Shown: positions 10,439 through 21,790, numbered from the stretch's first letter. The stretch is 64,000 nucleotides of DNA from Lamellibrachia satsuma (GCA_033239005.1 BSQZ01000036.1:3301001-3365000); one strand, 5' to 3'. Made by a program: numbers and translations. Notes: generated from the sequence alone by a model not told the origin.

Positions 10439-10854
10439 CCATGCTTAGCGGATTTGTTGTAGTTGGACATGGCATGACAAGCAACCTAATATGACATCTA
10501 GATTACATTCTTTGGCATTGGGTAGATTTAGACAAACTATTTCATGATGATAGGGGAGATGGCCACATACTGTTTTTTGCAGAACGTCATTTTTAACTAT
10601 GTTTTATAGATTTAACTGTTAATTATTATTATTATTATATTAAATTTTGAAAGGTGGATGTGTATATTAAACTTATTACATTACATTAAATACATTGTTC
10701 ATGCAATTGATTACTGATTAAATTATGACTGCGTGCCAGAAGCTGTAGAACGTGTGTTGCTTTCATATCTGTGATATACCACACGTGAATGATTTGTTGT
10801 CTCATAAACACACTTATGCAATTGTTCTATAAATGGACACACACAATATCTGTG

Positions 10855-10985
10855 TGTACATGAACTTCACTAGAGGAATTTCAATCCAGTATTTACCAGT
10901 TACATAAATTGGGTCACTCTCCAAGAATAAATGCAAATATACTTGATAAGTTTGGAGCAATTTCTCGCATACTTTACTTCTTCAG
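10855..10985 (+). promoter_or_regulatory. Promoter-like module of gene 4 with TACATAAA (10911-10918)
   Basis: Paralogous to the module at 8640: cagtatttacc, TACATAAA, gggtcactctcc, aaatatacttgataag and a ttggagcaatttctcgcat block. The TATA-like core is weaker than in genes 3 and 5. The ATG is 286 nt downstream. Confidence 0.55.
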
Positions 10986-11196
10986 GTAAAGTGCATTTTA
11001 ACTTCAATCTCTGAGATTGTATTTATATACGTTATGTTAATCTCATTGAACTTCAAAATCAGTCTCTCTTCAATCCCAGAGCTTGTCTCTATTTCTAGTG
11101 TTTCTGCCTGCATGATAGGCCAACAGGTACACCTGGTATACTTACTTACTTACTTACTTCACAGAACACAACAGGACAAGAAACTAGAGACTAACT

Positions 11197-12405
11197 ATGA
11201 AGATCACTGTGGTATGTAAACTTATGTTCTAGCATAAAACACATTTGTCATAATGACTAAAGCATGTCAGCAGAAGAAAACTTTCACTGAGAATTGTCGC
11301 AGTCATTCATATATGCAAATTCTTATTGCAGTTATATTTATGTTAAATAAAATAAATATTAAAGTTTTATTTTTTATTTTTTGGGCATGGGTATTGCTAT
11401 GTAATATTCACCCCTGCATGGGTATGCTCCCTCTCAGAAAATGTGTGTTCATAGAACAACAGTTTCTGTGAACAGTTAACTTATGGCAATATATAAATTC
11501 ATTATTAATTAAGGTGAAAGAAAAGATATGGATTTGTGCCTATGCAACTATAAAAGTGACTAAAACAGAACCATTTGCAACTAAATCAAACATATCATGC
11601 CAGTTGTTTACTAGGAAAACATTGTTGAACACACAGCATCTTAATTTCATGGGCCGCGCCATATTGTTAGTGTTATGTAATGCTACATTCGCTCACCAAA
11701 AGAAAATCTATTCATAAACACCTAGTTCTATACTTGCCAACAGTTATTTACATCTAAACGCAACCTATGCTACATACTTTGGCCTTTGTTTACTAAATTT
11801 CTCTCATTCTGACTTAGCAGTTAGTTTGACTGAGAGTTTGTGTTGTTTCTGATGGCTGTTTATTTATTTATTTATTTATTTCAGTCAAAGTCACTTAATG
11901 CGTCTCAACCAGAAGTTGATTTCTTAGAAGTACCTGAGCTAATGGTTACCCAAAAAACCAGTCATTCCCCAGTATAATTGAGATCTGATCAGAATCTCCC
12001 ACTTTTAGAGCCAATTCTGAGAAAACCAGTAGCGTGAGATTCTTGATTGTACTTTTTTAACTGTTTTAGGTGCATTGCGCCAGCAACCATGACTTTTATT
12101 TTGTTTTAATGTTCTACAATTATGGCTAAGCTATTGTTCACACTGATTATGTTGACACCCGAGAAACCAAAGCAGCAGTCAATATTATAATATTTCAGCA
12201 TGCCGTTGTGGTCCTGATGCTGCTATTCACCACCATGGTGTCAACTTCACCAGTTATCACCACAGAGCAGCCAAGCCCAAAACTTCTTGCCTGCTTAGAA
12301 CAGTGCAAGGAGGAAAATTTGACTTGCATCAGAAATTTCCCGTCTTCGCCCGCCTGCAAAAGGTTCAACCGGGATTGCCTGGTGCTTTGCAATTTGTGGA
12401 ATTAG
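11197..12405 (+). CDS. Peptide gene 4 (beta type, secreted six-cysteine peptide), exons 11197-11211 and 12199-12405
   Basis: Exon 1 encodes MKITV next to GTATGT. Exon 2 follows tataatatttcag and begins HAVVVLMLLFTTMVST. The intron is 987 bp, phase 0. The product is 73 residues: signal peptide, SPVITTEQPSP spacer, cysteines spaced 3-6-9-6-3, tail NLWN. Mature residues are more charged than in alpha genes (KEEN, RFNRD). It lies 787 bp after gene 3 in the same orientation and has its own promoter-like module. No AATAAA lies immediately after the stop. Partner of gene 6 in unit B (10 residue changes in exon 2). Function unknown; a secreted helical hairpin is predicted. Confidence 0.88.
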
Positions 12406-12763
12406 CACAGACATCATAATGAAACAACACACCAGATCAACTCGGTTGGTATAACAGACATTACAGTAAGACTACGATACAATGAATTTAAATAGCGAAC
12501 GGAAATATGATGGAAGTATGTTCTTGTTTTCTCTTTGGCCTCTACCTTTGCAAGATGCTAGATACGTCACTGACGTTTAGCATAATTGTTCACAGACAGA
12601 ACAGTTTAACAACAAATTATGATGGGCTCTGGAATGAGGAGATATTCAATATAATAAGCATGTGGTAATCCTTTACAAACTTGGCTGAAATTATTACAGC
12701 TTTAACCATCACATTTCAGTGCTTGAAGTTCACAATGAGTATATATTCTTATCAGACATTGAG

Positions 12764-12898
12764 TTTTAGGGCAATTAGCAGTCCAAATAGCGCTCCAAAT
12801 TGCGTCGGCCACCATTGTTATCACTCATTTTGGATGTGCAGTGTGTGATAGCAACAGAGGTCGATTCAATTTGGAGTGCTATTTGGCGACCTAAAAGT
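12764..12898. mobile_element. Short MITE, about 135 bp
   Basis: Left end TTTTAGGGC then CCAAATAGCGCTCCAAATTG; right end CAATTTGGAGTGCTATTTGG then CCTAAAAG. These are inverted copies. The unit B counterpart is at 21670-21790. Confidence 0.7.
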
Positions 12899-12935
12899 AC
12901 CTTAAGCCTAACTTGTCTCCAACGTTTGAAACACA

Positions 12936-13192
12936 CCGTATTCAACCTATCAAGTGTACATGCCCAAAATAGTGCACACACCCTTTTTAATCAGCAAGAT
13001 CCATAATAGTTTTATTTGACTACCCAAGGGTAGTGTGAAACAAATGAAAAGAGTCGCCATCTGGTATTAAACAGTTGGCACCACTTTTCAGTTGTTCTGC
13101 ACTAGTCACCAAATGACACCACAAGTGTTAAACAGTTACCTTATTGTCAAGAGAAAATCATTTCGGTACACGCTTATTAGATCAAATATGGC
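12936..13192. mobile_element. MITE with TACTGTATTCAACC-type ends, unit A copy
   Basis: Decayed termini (CCGTATTCAACCTATCAAG and GCTTATTAGATCAAATATG) flank the family core, with caccactttt-cagttgttctgc, tagtcaccaaatgacacca and gtgttaaacagttacctta. The cleanest copies are at 21824-22166 and 44411-44957. Confidence 0.8.
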
Positions 13193-13950
13193 AAGTAGTT
13201 TTAAACACTTGGTAATCACGAATGGTTGACCAAAACCAATTCGGCTGTACACCTTTAACCAGCATTGTTTATGAGATGGTGGCGCCATCTCATGGGTTCT
13301 CTATCTGACATCGGACAGTTAAAAAATGATGTCAACTGGTGTACATCGTCTTAACAATATGTTACGGTGTACTGTATGCTTAGACTTGTAGAAAACACTA
13401 AGTGCAGTCGTACGTTTGAAGCATTTGGAGAGCATCAGAGAGGAATATAATGTATTTCAAATATGAACATCCATTGGTATTGCAGCTTGTGTGCATTTCT
13501 TATTGTACTGATATAAAAGCTTACCATATTCTCTTCCTGATATTCACGCACATACTTTGATATCTGACATAACCAGATCATGTATAAATTATGTGCATAT
13601 TATGGGATTGAATCGGTTAATAGAAAACAGATTTGCACCAAACAATGAAATATTATGTGGTTTCCTTCGAACAGTACCCACTACGTATGAATTACAAAAT
13701 TGTAGGAAAATACGTTTTCCAAAATATGTTGAGTACATAATAACAGTTAATGTGTAACACATTTATGGCTTGTAATATAATGAAAAAAAATCATTGTTTG
13801 GCTGCAATTCTGAAACAGGTAGTGCTCAAACTTTTTATAATTTTGCTGTGTTGTGATTTCATGCAAATAGTTGGTTAAGTTCACTATTGAGACGTCTGTA
13901 GAAAATGTATCTACTTCATTTCTGTGTATCTTACTTTGACTACTTTTCAG

Positions 13951-14043
13951 TGTCTTTGCGGCTGTACTGCAGTTACTCATCATTACGGCGTCTACTGGCC
14001 CAAACACCACAACCATGATGGAAGCTTTGCGGATAGTAAAAAA
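13951..14043 (+). pseudogene. Decayed peptide-gene second exon, unit A
   Basis: After the acceptor ctacttttcag the sequence aligns with the signal-peptide half of the functional second exons. Two bases (GC) are missing from the first codons compared with the unit B copy. Read in the shifted frame it gives a hydrophobic stretch and a Thr-rich piece, but no cysteine-containing mature region. No 15-nt first exon was found between 12410 and 13940. Confidence 0.7.
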
Positions 14044-14284
14044 ATCTAGTTCTTATTGAGCCATAATTATCCATAACATAACTCAAAGTGTGTGACATCA
14101 TTAAATAATGTCTAAAGAAAATGATGAATTAAAAATAAAATCAAGAAAAATTATCTATGATTATACAGTAATTATAATGAATTATTAAATTAATGCTGCA
14201 AAACCAAGTGGATACAATATTTAATTGTGGATAAAAACAATATAAAATACTGATTTTGTACGTACAATATTTTATGTTGTTCTT

Positions 14285-14303
14285 TATATATATATATGTG
14301 TGG

Positions 14304-14352
<49 letters not shown>
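14285..14352. repeat. (TA)n microsatellite
   Basis: A TA tract interrupted by a short tgtgtgggtc. The counterpart in unit B is at about 23309-23334. A retained unique segment with AATAAA and tcaattcaattg (about 14480-14515) follows in both units. Confidence 0.95.
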
Positions 14353-14356
<4 letters not shown>

Positions 14357-14359
14357 TTG

Positions 14360-15060
14360 CCATTTACACTTAAGAATTAAACTGATTGTCTGCCTACTAT
14401 TGTTAAGTTTTAAACTTGGTTTTGTATCTAACATTTCAAAAACTATTTCTTTTACAATTTGTACTTTTGTATTATATATTAATGCTTAATAAAAATCAAT
14501 TCAATTGTTTATGCATCTATCTGTTTTCCAGATTAATTAGAAAAAATATGCATCAAAAACAGTGAATGTAAAATATGCTGGTGACTATACTACACTTTGT
14601 TAACTACAAAATTACTAGTAAACAAACAACACTGCCGTTTGTCAATTTGTAGCAAACACTGGCCTGCAATTATTCATCCTACTAAAAAAATTTTTTTATT
14701 TACATGATGACAAGCATTTCTCCCTACACAAATCACATAATTACTAATAACAACAATAATATGGCGCCATCTATTGATAAAACTGAGGCATTTCCACCTG
14801 GTGATCATTACAAACACTATTCATTCTGTGGTTCGCCTATTTGCAAAGAATGATAAGATGTTGCAACACAACACAACAATATTATCAAAGCTGCTGATGC
14901 ATGCACATGTGTTTAAGTCATAGGAGCAGTGTGCCAAGTATAATTATTTGTGTGCAAAATAGACCAGTTTCAGAATGAACTGATTACCTTCAATCAAATA
15001 TTGTGTATGATGAACATGCCAAAATATAATTTTATAAATAAATCTAAAAAATATATATTA
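14360..15060. other. Non-coding part of unit A
   Basis: AT-rich, shared with unit B (23340-24710), where a hAT-like element has inserted. The uninterrupted target (ccctacacaaatcac) is seen here at about 14722-14736. No coding signal. Confidence 0.6.
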
Positions 15061-15400
15061 AAAAAATAAACTGAATAAGTTAACAAACCCAGCACACCCT
15101 TATAAAAATTTTAATTTTAGGCAGTCTCCACACATTACCAATGCAGTGAATAGAAAGCCATTTCAACATAGGGAAAAAATATACCTCTCCCATTTCTGTG
15201 TGAAATTCCAAGTGGATGATTGACCCATACACCCCCATCCAATTTTTGGGGATTACTGGAATTTTTATTTTCAAAAAGCCCCTTAGTTTGAGCATAATAA
15301 TATGTGATTCTCTCCCAGAATAACTTAAGTCAACACTGATATGGAACACAGGAAAGTTGCAATCTCAGAATAATTTCTGGCCACACCAAAATCACCAACA
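15060..15400. repeat. Interspersed repeat, copies at 24715-25050 and 62040-62180
   Basis: Shared landmarks are a run of cccaccc near one end, acacccttataaaaa, ccaatgcagtgaat and cacctctcccat-tttgtgtgaaattcc. The copy near 62.1 kb shows it is dispersed rather than only part of the segmental duplication. The minus-strand open frame over it is not supported as a gene. Confidence 0.55.
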
Positions 15401-15849
15401 TTGATCCTGACATGTGTCCTCTTGTCAAAAAAAGCTCTCCCTGTTAGGGAATTATTTACATGCAAAGTCAGAGTTGTGGCACTTTCCGTTTACTCTGGCA
15501 AGGCCACTGTCTAAACAGAATAGTTAGTCACAAGGGTTGCACAGTGGTGTCCTCTGCTGTATTGTTCTAAACCTGATGACAGAGTCAGTCAGGAGGTGGC
15601 TTCTCTGGGATCAGACAATTATTTTACTTCATTCATGTGCCATTAACTCAGAGTTAAAATAATGATCTGTTCCCTGTTTAAGAGCTTATCATTTCTGAAC
15701 ATTGCACCACACGACACATCTGGTGTGCGTTTTTATACAGAATTTATGTGATTTGGTCACCCAGGCTGCATGGGTCTCAGGGCAACAACGAAAAAACATG
15801 ATAAAAACTATAATTTGTTTGTGAAGTCTTCGTAAATTGAAAATATCAT

Positions 15850-16290
15850 CTCAAATGAACCAGATGCTCTGGTGCGTTATGATTGGCAGTTGGTTCCTTG
15901 AACTTGGAGCTGCACATGAGAAAGCATTTGGTGATTTTCGTGCGATAAGTAGGTTTATTAAGGAGTAACTCGTCGAAAAAGCACATACAGCATGTCAGGC
16001 AATAAGGAGAGAGAAGTGCCATAGGTATGGAGGTGCAAGCCCGTGAAGGTTCATTGTGATGCGGCATTTCATTGGAAGCCAGTGTAACTCCAAGAGCATG
16101 GGTGTGACACAGTCGGTTGGGTTTGGAGCAAATCATTATGACATGCGCACAGGGAATTTGCACTTACTGCAGTTCATCAAATAGTTACAGCAGTCAATGC
16201 ACGAGATGACTGGGGCATGGACAAGTTGTCTCGTATGTTCAAGGTAGAACACATGAATAAATAAATGAATAGTGATGAATGCGTCCAATG
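15850..16290. repeat. Repeat at the end of unit A, paralogous to 27846-28345
   Basis: Contains cattggaagccagtgtaact, ccaagagcatgggtgtgac, gagatgactgggacatgg-type blocks and ends in aataaataaat. Minus-strand open frames of about 105 and 116 codons over the two copies are alike, but are likely parts of an old dispersed element rather than a host gene. Confidence 0.6.
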
Positions 16291-16429
16291 CTTCTTGGTC
16301 TACTACTCACTCATTCAAATTTGCCACCTCGGATAACAGCTCCCTTACACAAGCAAATATGGTGCGAAGGAATAGTTATCCATATGGACAATTTTACAAT
16401 TCTAGCTAAGGGACCAGCAGAACATGCCC

Positions 16430-16570
16430 AATATCGGTGTGCAAACACTGATCCACTAAAGAAACTTCAATCAAGTGTTTACGAGCGTGTTATATAAAGT
16501 AAGCCACTCCCCTAGAACAAAGATAAATACACTTGATACATTTGAAGCTCTTTCTAGCATGTCTTACTAT
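16430..16570 (+). promoter_or_regulatory. Promoter-like module of gene 5 with TATATAAA (16491-16498)
   Basis: Nearly identical to the gene 3 module, with TATATAAA 302 nt before the ATG (301 in gene 3). The conserved spacing argues that the TATA is used. Confidence 0.6.
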
Positions 16571-16792
16571 TTCATGCAGAGGAATCCTAAGTGATGCTTA
16601 GCCCAGTCTCTCAGCTTTAAGCATGACACAATAAAGGCACTTGTATCACGGGACTGGATAAGATGATTTCAAGGAACTTCCAAAGCTCTAAACCGGTCAC
16701 TTCCTTCTCTCCAGTTTTAGTGCTGCTGCATATGTGTATCAGACACAGAGGCTTAAGAAACCACGTTAAATCTTAACAGGTTTATCCCAAGC

Positions 16793-17367
16793 ATGAAGAC
16801 TGCTGTGGTATGTATATTATCTACTAGGGGTGACTTTCGGGGATAGTTTTACCATTGCGATAGTATCACGATAACTGTATGACGATAGTTTCAGAACTAT
16901 CGCAACAGGACTGCAATATTATCACGGAATAGCGAAAAACAGTCCCAAACCGTAATTGGTGGGTGGTGCCATCTATGGGTAGTTGATTTTAAATGCTGAA
17001 TCAGTGAATGGCGAATGCTGATGTTAGGTCAATGAATAAATACAATCATCTGATATATAGTTGAACAAACCTGTTTATTTCTATTATTACAGTATAAGTA
17101 GCCCTGCAGAATTGTTTTGCCAACTATCGTTACTATTGAGAAATGGGGAATAATAATATATAATTAAAATTTAAAACTAAAGTAATTGCTCCACCATCAA
17201 ACATCTTTGGGAATGAAGAATATTTTCACGTGTCATTATCTGTGATACATCATGATGTCACTATGTCTACAACTGCATTTTTGAACATTTTCAATAACTA
17301 TGCTGTGCATATTGTAAAACAATCTAAAACATTAAGAGTGTAGCTTATTAAGAGCTAATTCTAATAG

Positions 17368-17454
<87 letters not shown>

Positions 17455-17547
17455 GTGTAAACATACAAATATAACACTACTATGTTTTGAAAACATGCAT
17501 ATTTCGACTAGGTACTTCTCAATAGTACCTCTATTACATATATATAT

Positions 17548-17615
<68 letters not shown>

Positions 17616-17641
17616 TATATTATATATATTATATATGTTTA

Positions 17642-17715
<74 letters not shown>

Positions 17716-19267
17716 AGTGTAAACATACAAATATAACACTATGTTTTGAAAACATGCATATTTCGACTAGGTACTTCTCAAATTATTTTTGAGTGAATTC
17801 CAAAGTTTTACCCTATGGTTTGATAAAGACATTGATTTCAGTTTGGATTTAAATTCATGCAAACATATCTGTCTGGTGTGACGAGTTACTACATTACTTA
17901 CAAATAACTGAGCAGATTCATCGGTAACATGTTATTAAATGCTTTGTACATTATCGTAACCATTTTCAGTTCAATTAAATCAAATAATGTCAAAGAATGC
18001 AGTTTCGAGAATAACAGAGTAGTATGATCAAGTCTCTTAACTCTTAACAATCTTTATTGGCTTATTTGCTTTAGAAATAAAGGTAATATGTTCGTTCTAC
18101 ATTTGTTACCCCAAACCTCTGCACAGTACTTTTATAGTGTACCAATGAACACTATAAAACATGGTGCTTTATCATTTAATACATGACTTGCTTTGTAAAT
18201 TATTGCCATTGTTTTCGAATCATTTGATTGCCGGCTGCGAGACAGGTGGCTGAATTCGTCTATTGTAAAGGCTTGCCATTGTAACATAGCACATAATCAT
18301 TAAGACAAAACGAAGGTTTTTCACCTTGTAGTGGGTCACAAAGTAGATGTTTACAAATTTCTCAGTGATAACGTAAGTAACATTTGCTTTGTCAATTGAT
18401 GAAACATATAAGCACGCAATTAGAAATTTCATTGAGTTCTTTATGACATTTGTTGTTCATATGTCAAATCTGCATTGCAATAACAATTTTAGTTTAAAAA
18501 TAAAATAATATTACCTTTATTGAAAATTTAAATGTGGTGGTGTTGCTGGTGGTGTGTGCGTGTGTGCATGCGTGCGTACGTGCATGCGTAAAAAACCTTT
18601 CCCTGTCTCCAATTAGGTGTACATTCAGTCCATCTTTTTCCCGAACAAGTTCTAACAGTTAGTTCACCATACTATACTTTAATATTTAATTACTATTTAA
18701 CATTATACATATCAGATGTTTATCTGCAAAACGCAATGTGTCCATTTTGTGCTTTTTGAGATAAATCATGTTTTGCATCGCACATTATTGACGAACAGAT
18801 AAGAAAACTGGTATTTCATCAGTCCATACCATGGCATATGTGTTTTTCTGCAAAATTCTTTAACTTCCATTACAACAAACTTGATGGCTGCACAAAACCA
18901 CTCTGCACTGAATTTGTTTGTTTTTGGCATTTAACATGTTTTTTGCAGATAAACACCTAATATGTAGGGTGAGTTAGTATAGACAACGAGCATGTTGTTA
19001 CCTGAGAAACCAAAGCACCAACCAATACCATTGATATTCCAGAATGCCATTGCAGCATTGCTGCTGCTATTCACCACTATGGTGTCAACTACTCCCATCA
19101 CCACCACAGAGCGCCCAAGCCCAGAACTTCTTGCTTGTGTACGACAATGCGAGATGACCCATTTGGAATGCGTTGAAGCATCATGGAGTGTGAATGAATT
19201 CCTGATGCCAACAGAATGCTATGATCTCACCAAGAAATGCCTGCAACTTTGCCATCAGCAGAATTAG
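16793..19267 (+). CDS. Peptide gene 5 (alpha type, secreted six-cysteine peptide), exons 16793-16807 and 19043-19267
   Basis: Exon 1 encodes MKTAV next to GTATGT. Exon 2 follows attgatattccag and begins NAIAALLLLFTTMVST. The intron is 2235 bp, enlarged by a 1.09-kb block with long (TA)n tracts. The 79-residue product keeps the 3-6-15-6-3 cysteine spacing and the HQQN tail of gene 3, but the loop between cysteines 3 and 4 differs at 8 of 15 positions, while the signal peptide encoded by exon 2 is unchanged. The AATAAA present after gene 3 is lost here by a four-base deletion. An unspliced ATG at 18992 is in frame with exon 2 but is judged intronic, as in gene 3. Confidence 0.88.
17142..18232. 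repeat. Unit B-specific block with three (TA)n tracts
   Basis: Absent from the matching place in unit A (about 9375). It contains (TA)n at about 17373-17448, 17538-17604 and 17646-17709. A flank of about 75 bp (gtgtaaacatacaaatataa ... ttcgactaggtacttctcaa) is present twice, at 17454-17530 and 17713-17785. No gene; the origin of the block is unknown. Confidence 0.8.
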
Positions 19268-19674
19268 CATGGATACCACAATACATTTTGTATCATGTTT
19301 AGCGGATTTGTTGTAGTTGGACATGGCTTGACAAGCAACCTAATATGACATCTAGATTATATTCTTTGGCATTGGGTAGATTTAGGCAAAGTATTTCATG
19401 ATGATAGGGGAGATGGCCATATACTGTTTTTTGCAGAACGTAATTTTTAACTATGTTTTATAGATTACTATTGTTAATTATTATTATTATTATCTTCAAA
19501 TTTGAAACGTGGATGTGTATATTAAACTTGATTACATACATTGTTCATGCAATTGATTATTGATTAAATTATGATTCCATGCCAGAAGCTGTAGAACATC
19601 TGTTGCTTTCATATCTGTGATATACCACACGTGAATGATTTGTTGTCTCATAAACACACTTATGCAATTGTTCT

Positions 19675-19810
19675 ATAAATGGACACACAAAATATATACA
19701 ACTTCACAGGAGGTATTTTAATCAAGTATTTACCAGTTACATAAAGCGGATTGCTCTCCATGAATGCATGCAAATATACTTGATATGTTTGAAGCAATTT
19801 CTCGAAACTC
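19675..19810 (+). promoter_or_regulatory. Promoter-like module of gene 6 with TACATAAA (19738-19745)
   Basis: Paralogous to the gene 4 module: tatttaccagt, TACATAAA, ttgctctcc, aaatatacttgatatg and a ttgaagcaatttctcg block. The ATG is 265 nt downstream. Confidence 0.55.
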
Positions 19811-20002
19811 TTCACGCGAGTGCATTTTAACTTTCGTCTCTCAGATTGTATATACAGGTTAAGTTAACCTAGTGGAACTAAATCAGTCACTCATCATATC
19901 TAGTGCTTCTCTCCATTTCCAGTGTTTTTGCCTCTATAATAGGCCGACGCATATACCTGGCTTACTTACTTACTTCACAGAACACGAGACTAGAGACTAA
20001 CT

Positions 20003-21208
20003 ATGAAGATCGCAGTGGTATGTAACCTTACGTTCTGGCATAGAACATAGTTATCATAATAATTAAAGCATGACAGCAAAAAAAACTAACCTTCACTGAG
20101 AATTGTCACAGTCATTAATATTGCAAATTCTTATTGTTATATTTATGTTTATGAAATATTAATGTTTTATTGTGATATTTCGGGCATGGGCATTGCTATG
20201 TAATATTCACCCCTGTGTGGGTATGCTCCCTCTCAGAAAATGTGTGTTCATAGAACAACAGTTTCTGTGAACAGTTAACTCATGGCATCAGATAAATTCA
20301 TTATTAATTAAGGTAAAATGAAAGTAACGGATTTGTGCCTATGTACCTATAAGAGTTACTAAAACAGAACCATTTGCAATTACAATCAAAAGTATCGCGC
20401 CAGTTCTTTACAAGGAAAGCATTGTTGAACACACAGCATCTTAATTTCATGGGCCGCGCCATATTGTTAGTGTCATGTAACGCTACATTCGCTCACCAAA
20501 AGAAAACCTATTCGTAAACACCTAGTTCTATACTTGCCAACAGTTATTTACATCTAAACGCAACTTGTGCAACATACTTTGGCCTTTGTTTACTAAACTT
20601 CTCTCGTTCTGACTTAGCAGCTAGTTTGATTGAGAGTTTGTGTTGCTTCTGACGGCCGTTCGATTTCGGTCAAACGCACATAAGGCACATGTCTCAACCG
20701 GAAGTTGATTTCTTAGAACTGCCAGGAATTTATTGGTCATCCAATAAACATGTCAGCCCCCAGTGTAATCGAGATCTGACCAGAATCTCCCATTTTTAGA
20801 ACAATTTCAGAAAAAAAAACTAGCATGATATTCTTGACTGTAGTTGCAAATTATTAGCTTTTTAACTCCTTTAGGTGCACTGCTCCCAAAACCATGACTT
20901 ATATTGTTTTAATGTTCTATAATTATGGCTAAGCAATTGTTCACACTGATTATTTTGACACCTGAGAAGCCAAAGCAGCAGCCAATATCATAATATTTCA
21001 GCATGCCGTTGCTGCCCTGATGCTGCTATTCACCACCATGGTGTCAACTTCTCCAGTTATCACCACAGATCAGCCAAGCCCAAAACTTCTTGCCTGCTTA
21101 GAACAGTGCAAGGAGGAAAATTTGGTTTGCATAAAAAAATTCCCGTCTTCACTCGCCTGCGAAAGGTTCAATCGAGATTGCAGTGAGCTTTGCAATTTGT
21201 GGAATTAG
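20003..21208 (+). CDS. Peptide gene 6 (beta type, secreted six-cysteine peptide), exons 20003-20017 and 21002-21208
   Basis: Exon 1 encodes MKIAV next to GTATGT. Exon 2 follows cataatatttcag and begins HAVAALMLLFTTMVST. The intron is 984 bp, phase 0, almost the same length as in gene 4. The product is 73 residues with cysteines spaced 3-6-9-6-3 and tail NLWN. Compared with gene 4, exon 2 has 10 residue changes (for example LVLC to SELC between and before the last two cysteines), against about six clear silent changes by hand count. It lies 736 bp after gene 5. Predicted secreted helical hairpin; function unknown. Confidence 0.88.
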
Positions 21209-21669
21209 CACGGACGCCATGATGAAACAACACACACCAGATCAACTCGGTTGGTATAATAGACGTTACAGTAAGACTATGATATTGTGAATTTAAATAG
21301 CGAACGGAAGTATGACGGAAGTATGTTTTTTTTGTAGACTTTTACTAATTCAGTTCGTAGCAAATGCTAGCATGGTAAACTAATGGGTGAACCCTCTTTG
21401 GTCTCTCCGTTTACAAGATGCTAGATATGCCACTGACGTTTAGCATAATTGTAGAAAGACAGAACAGACAGAGAACAATTTAACAACAAGTTATGAAGGG
21501 CCCTGGCATGAGGTTGTGCAAAATCACCTTTTTTTTTTTAAAGTACATATTTATCATAATAAGCACATGGTACTCCTTTAAAAACCAAAATCATTACAGC
21601 TTAAACCATCACACCTCATAGCTTGAGGTTCACAAAGAGTATATGTATATTCTGATCAAACATTGACTT

Positions 21670-21790
21670 TTAGGGCAATTAGCAGTCCAAATAGCGCTCC
21701 AAATTGCATCGGCCACCATTGTTATCAGGAAGCACAATGTGTGATAGCAACTGATTAAATTTGGAGTGCCATTTGGCCACCTAAAAGTAC
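21670..21790. mobile_element. Short MITE, unit B copy
   Basis: Counterpart of 12764-12898: ttttagggc, ccaaatagcgctccaaattg, and the inverted end aatttggagtgccatttgg with cctaaaag. Confidence 0.65.

Larger units (their letters stand above)
8532..16300. repeat. Segmental duplication unit A (genes 3, 4 and a decayed exon)
   Basis: From about 8532 (gcccttta-cacaa..., then agttatccatatggac) to about 16300 the sequence matches 16330-28345 in the same order: promoter module, alpha gene, beta gene, two MITEs, decayed second exon, (TA)n, interspersed repeats. Unit A is about 7.8 kb and lacks three large insertions present in unit B, so it is closer to the ancestral arrangement. Confidence 0.9.

Noticed and set aside
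15846..16163. Similar minus-strand open frames at 15846-16163 and 27842-28192 as a conserved gene pair
   Set aside because: They lie in duplicated repeat sequence, differ by indels that shift parts of the frame, and show no recognised domain; similarity follows from the segmental duplication.
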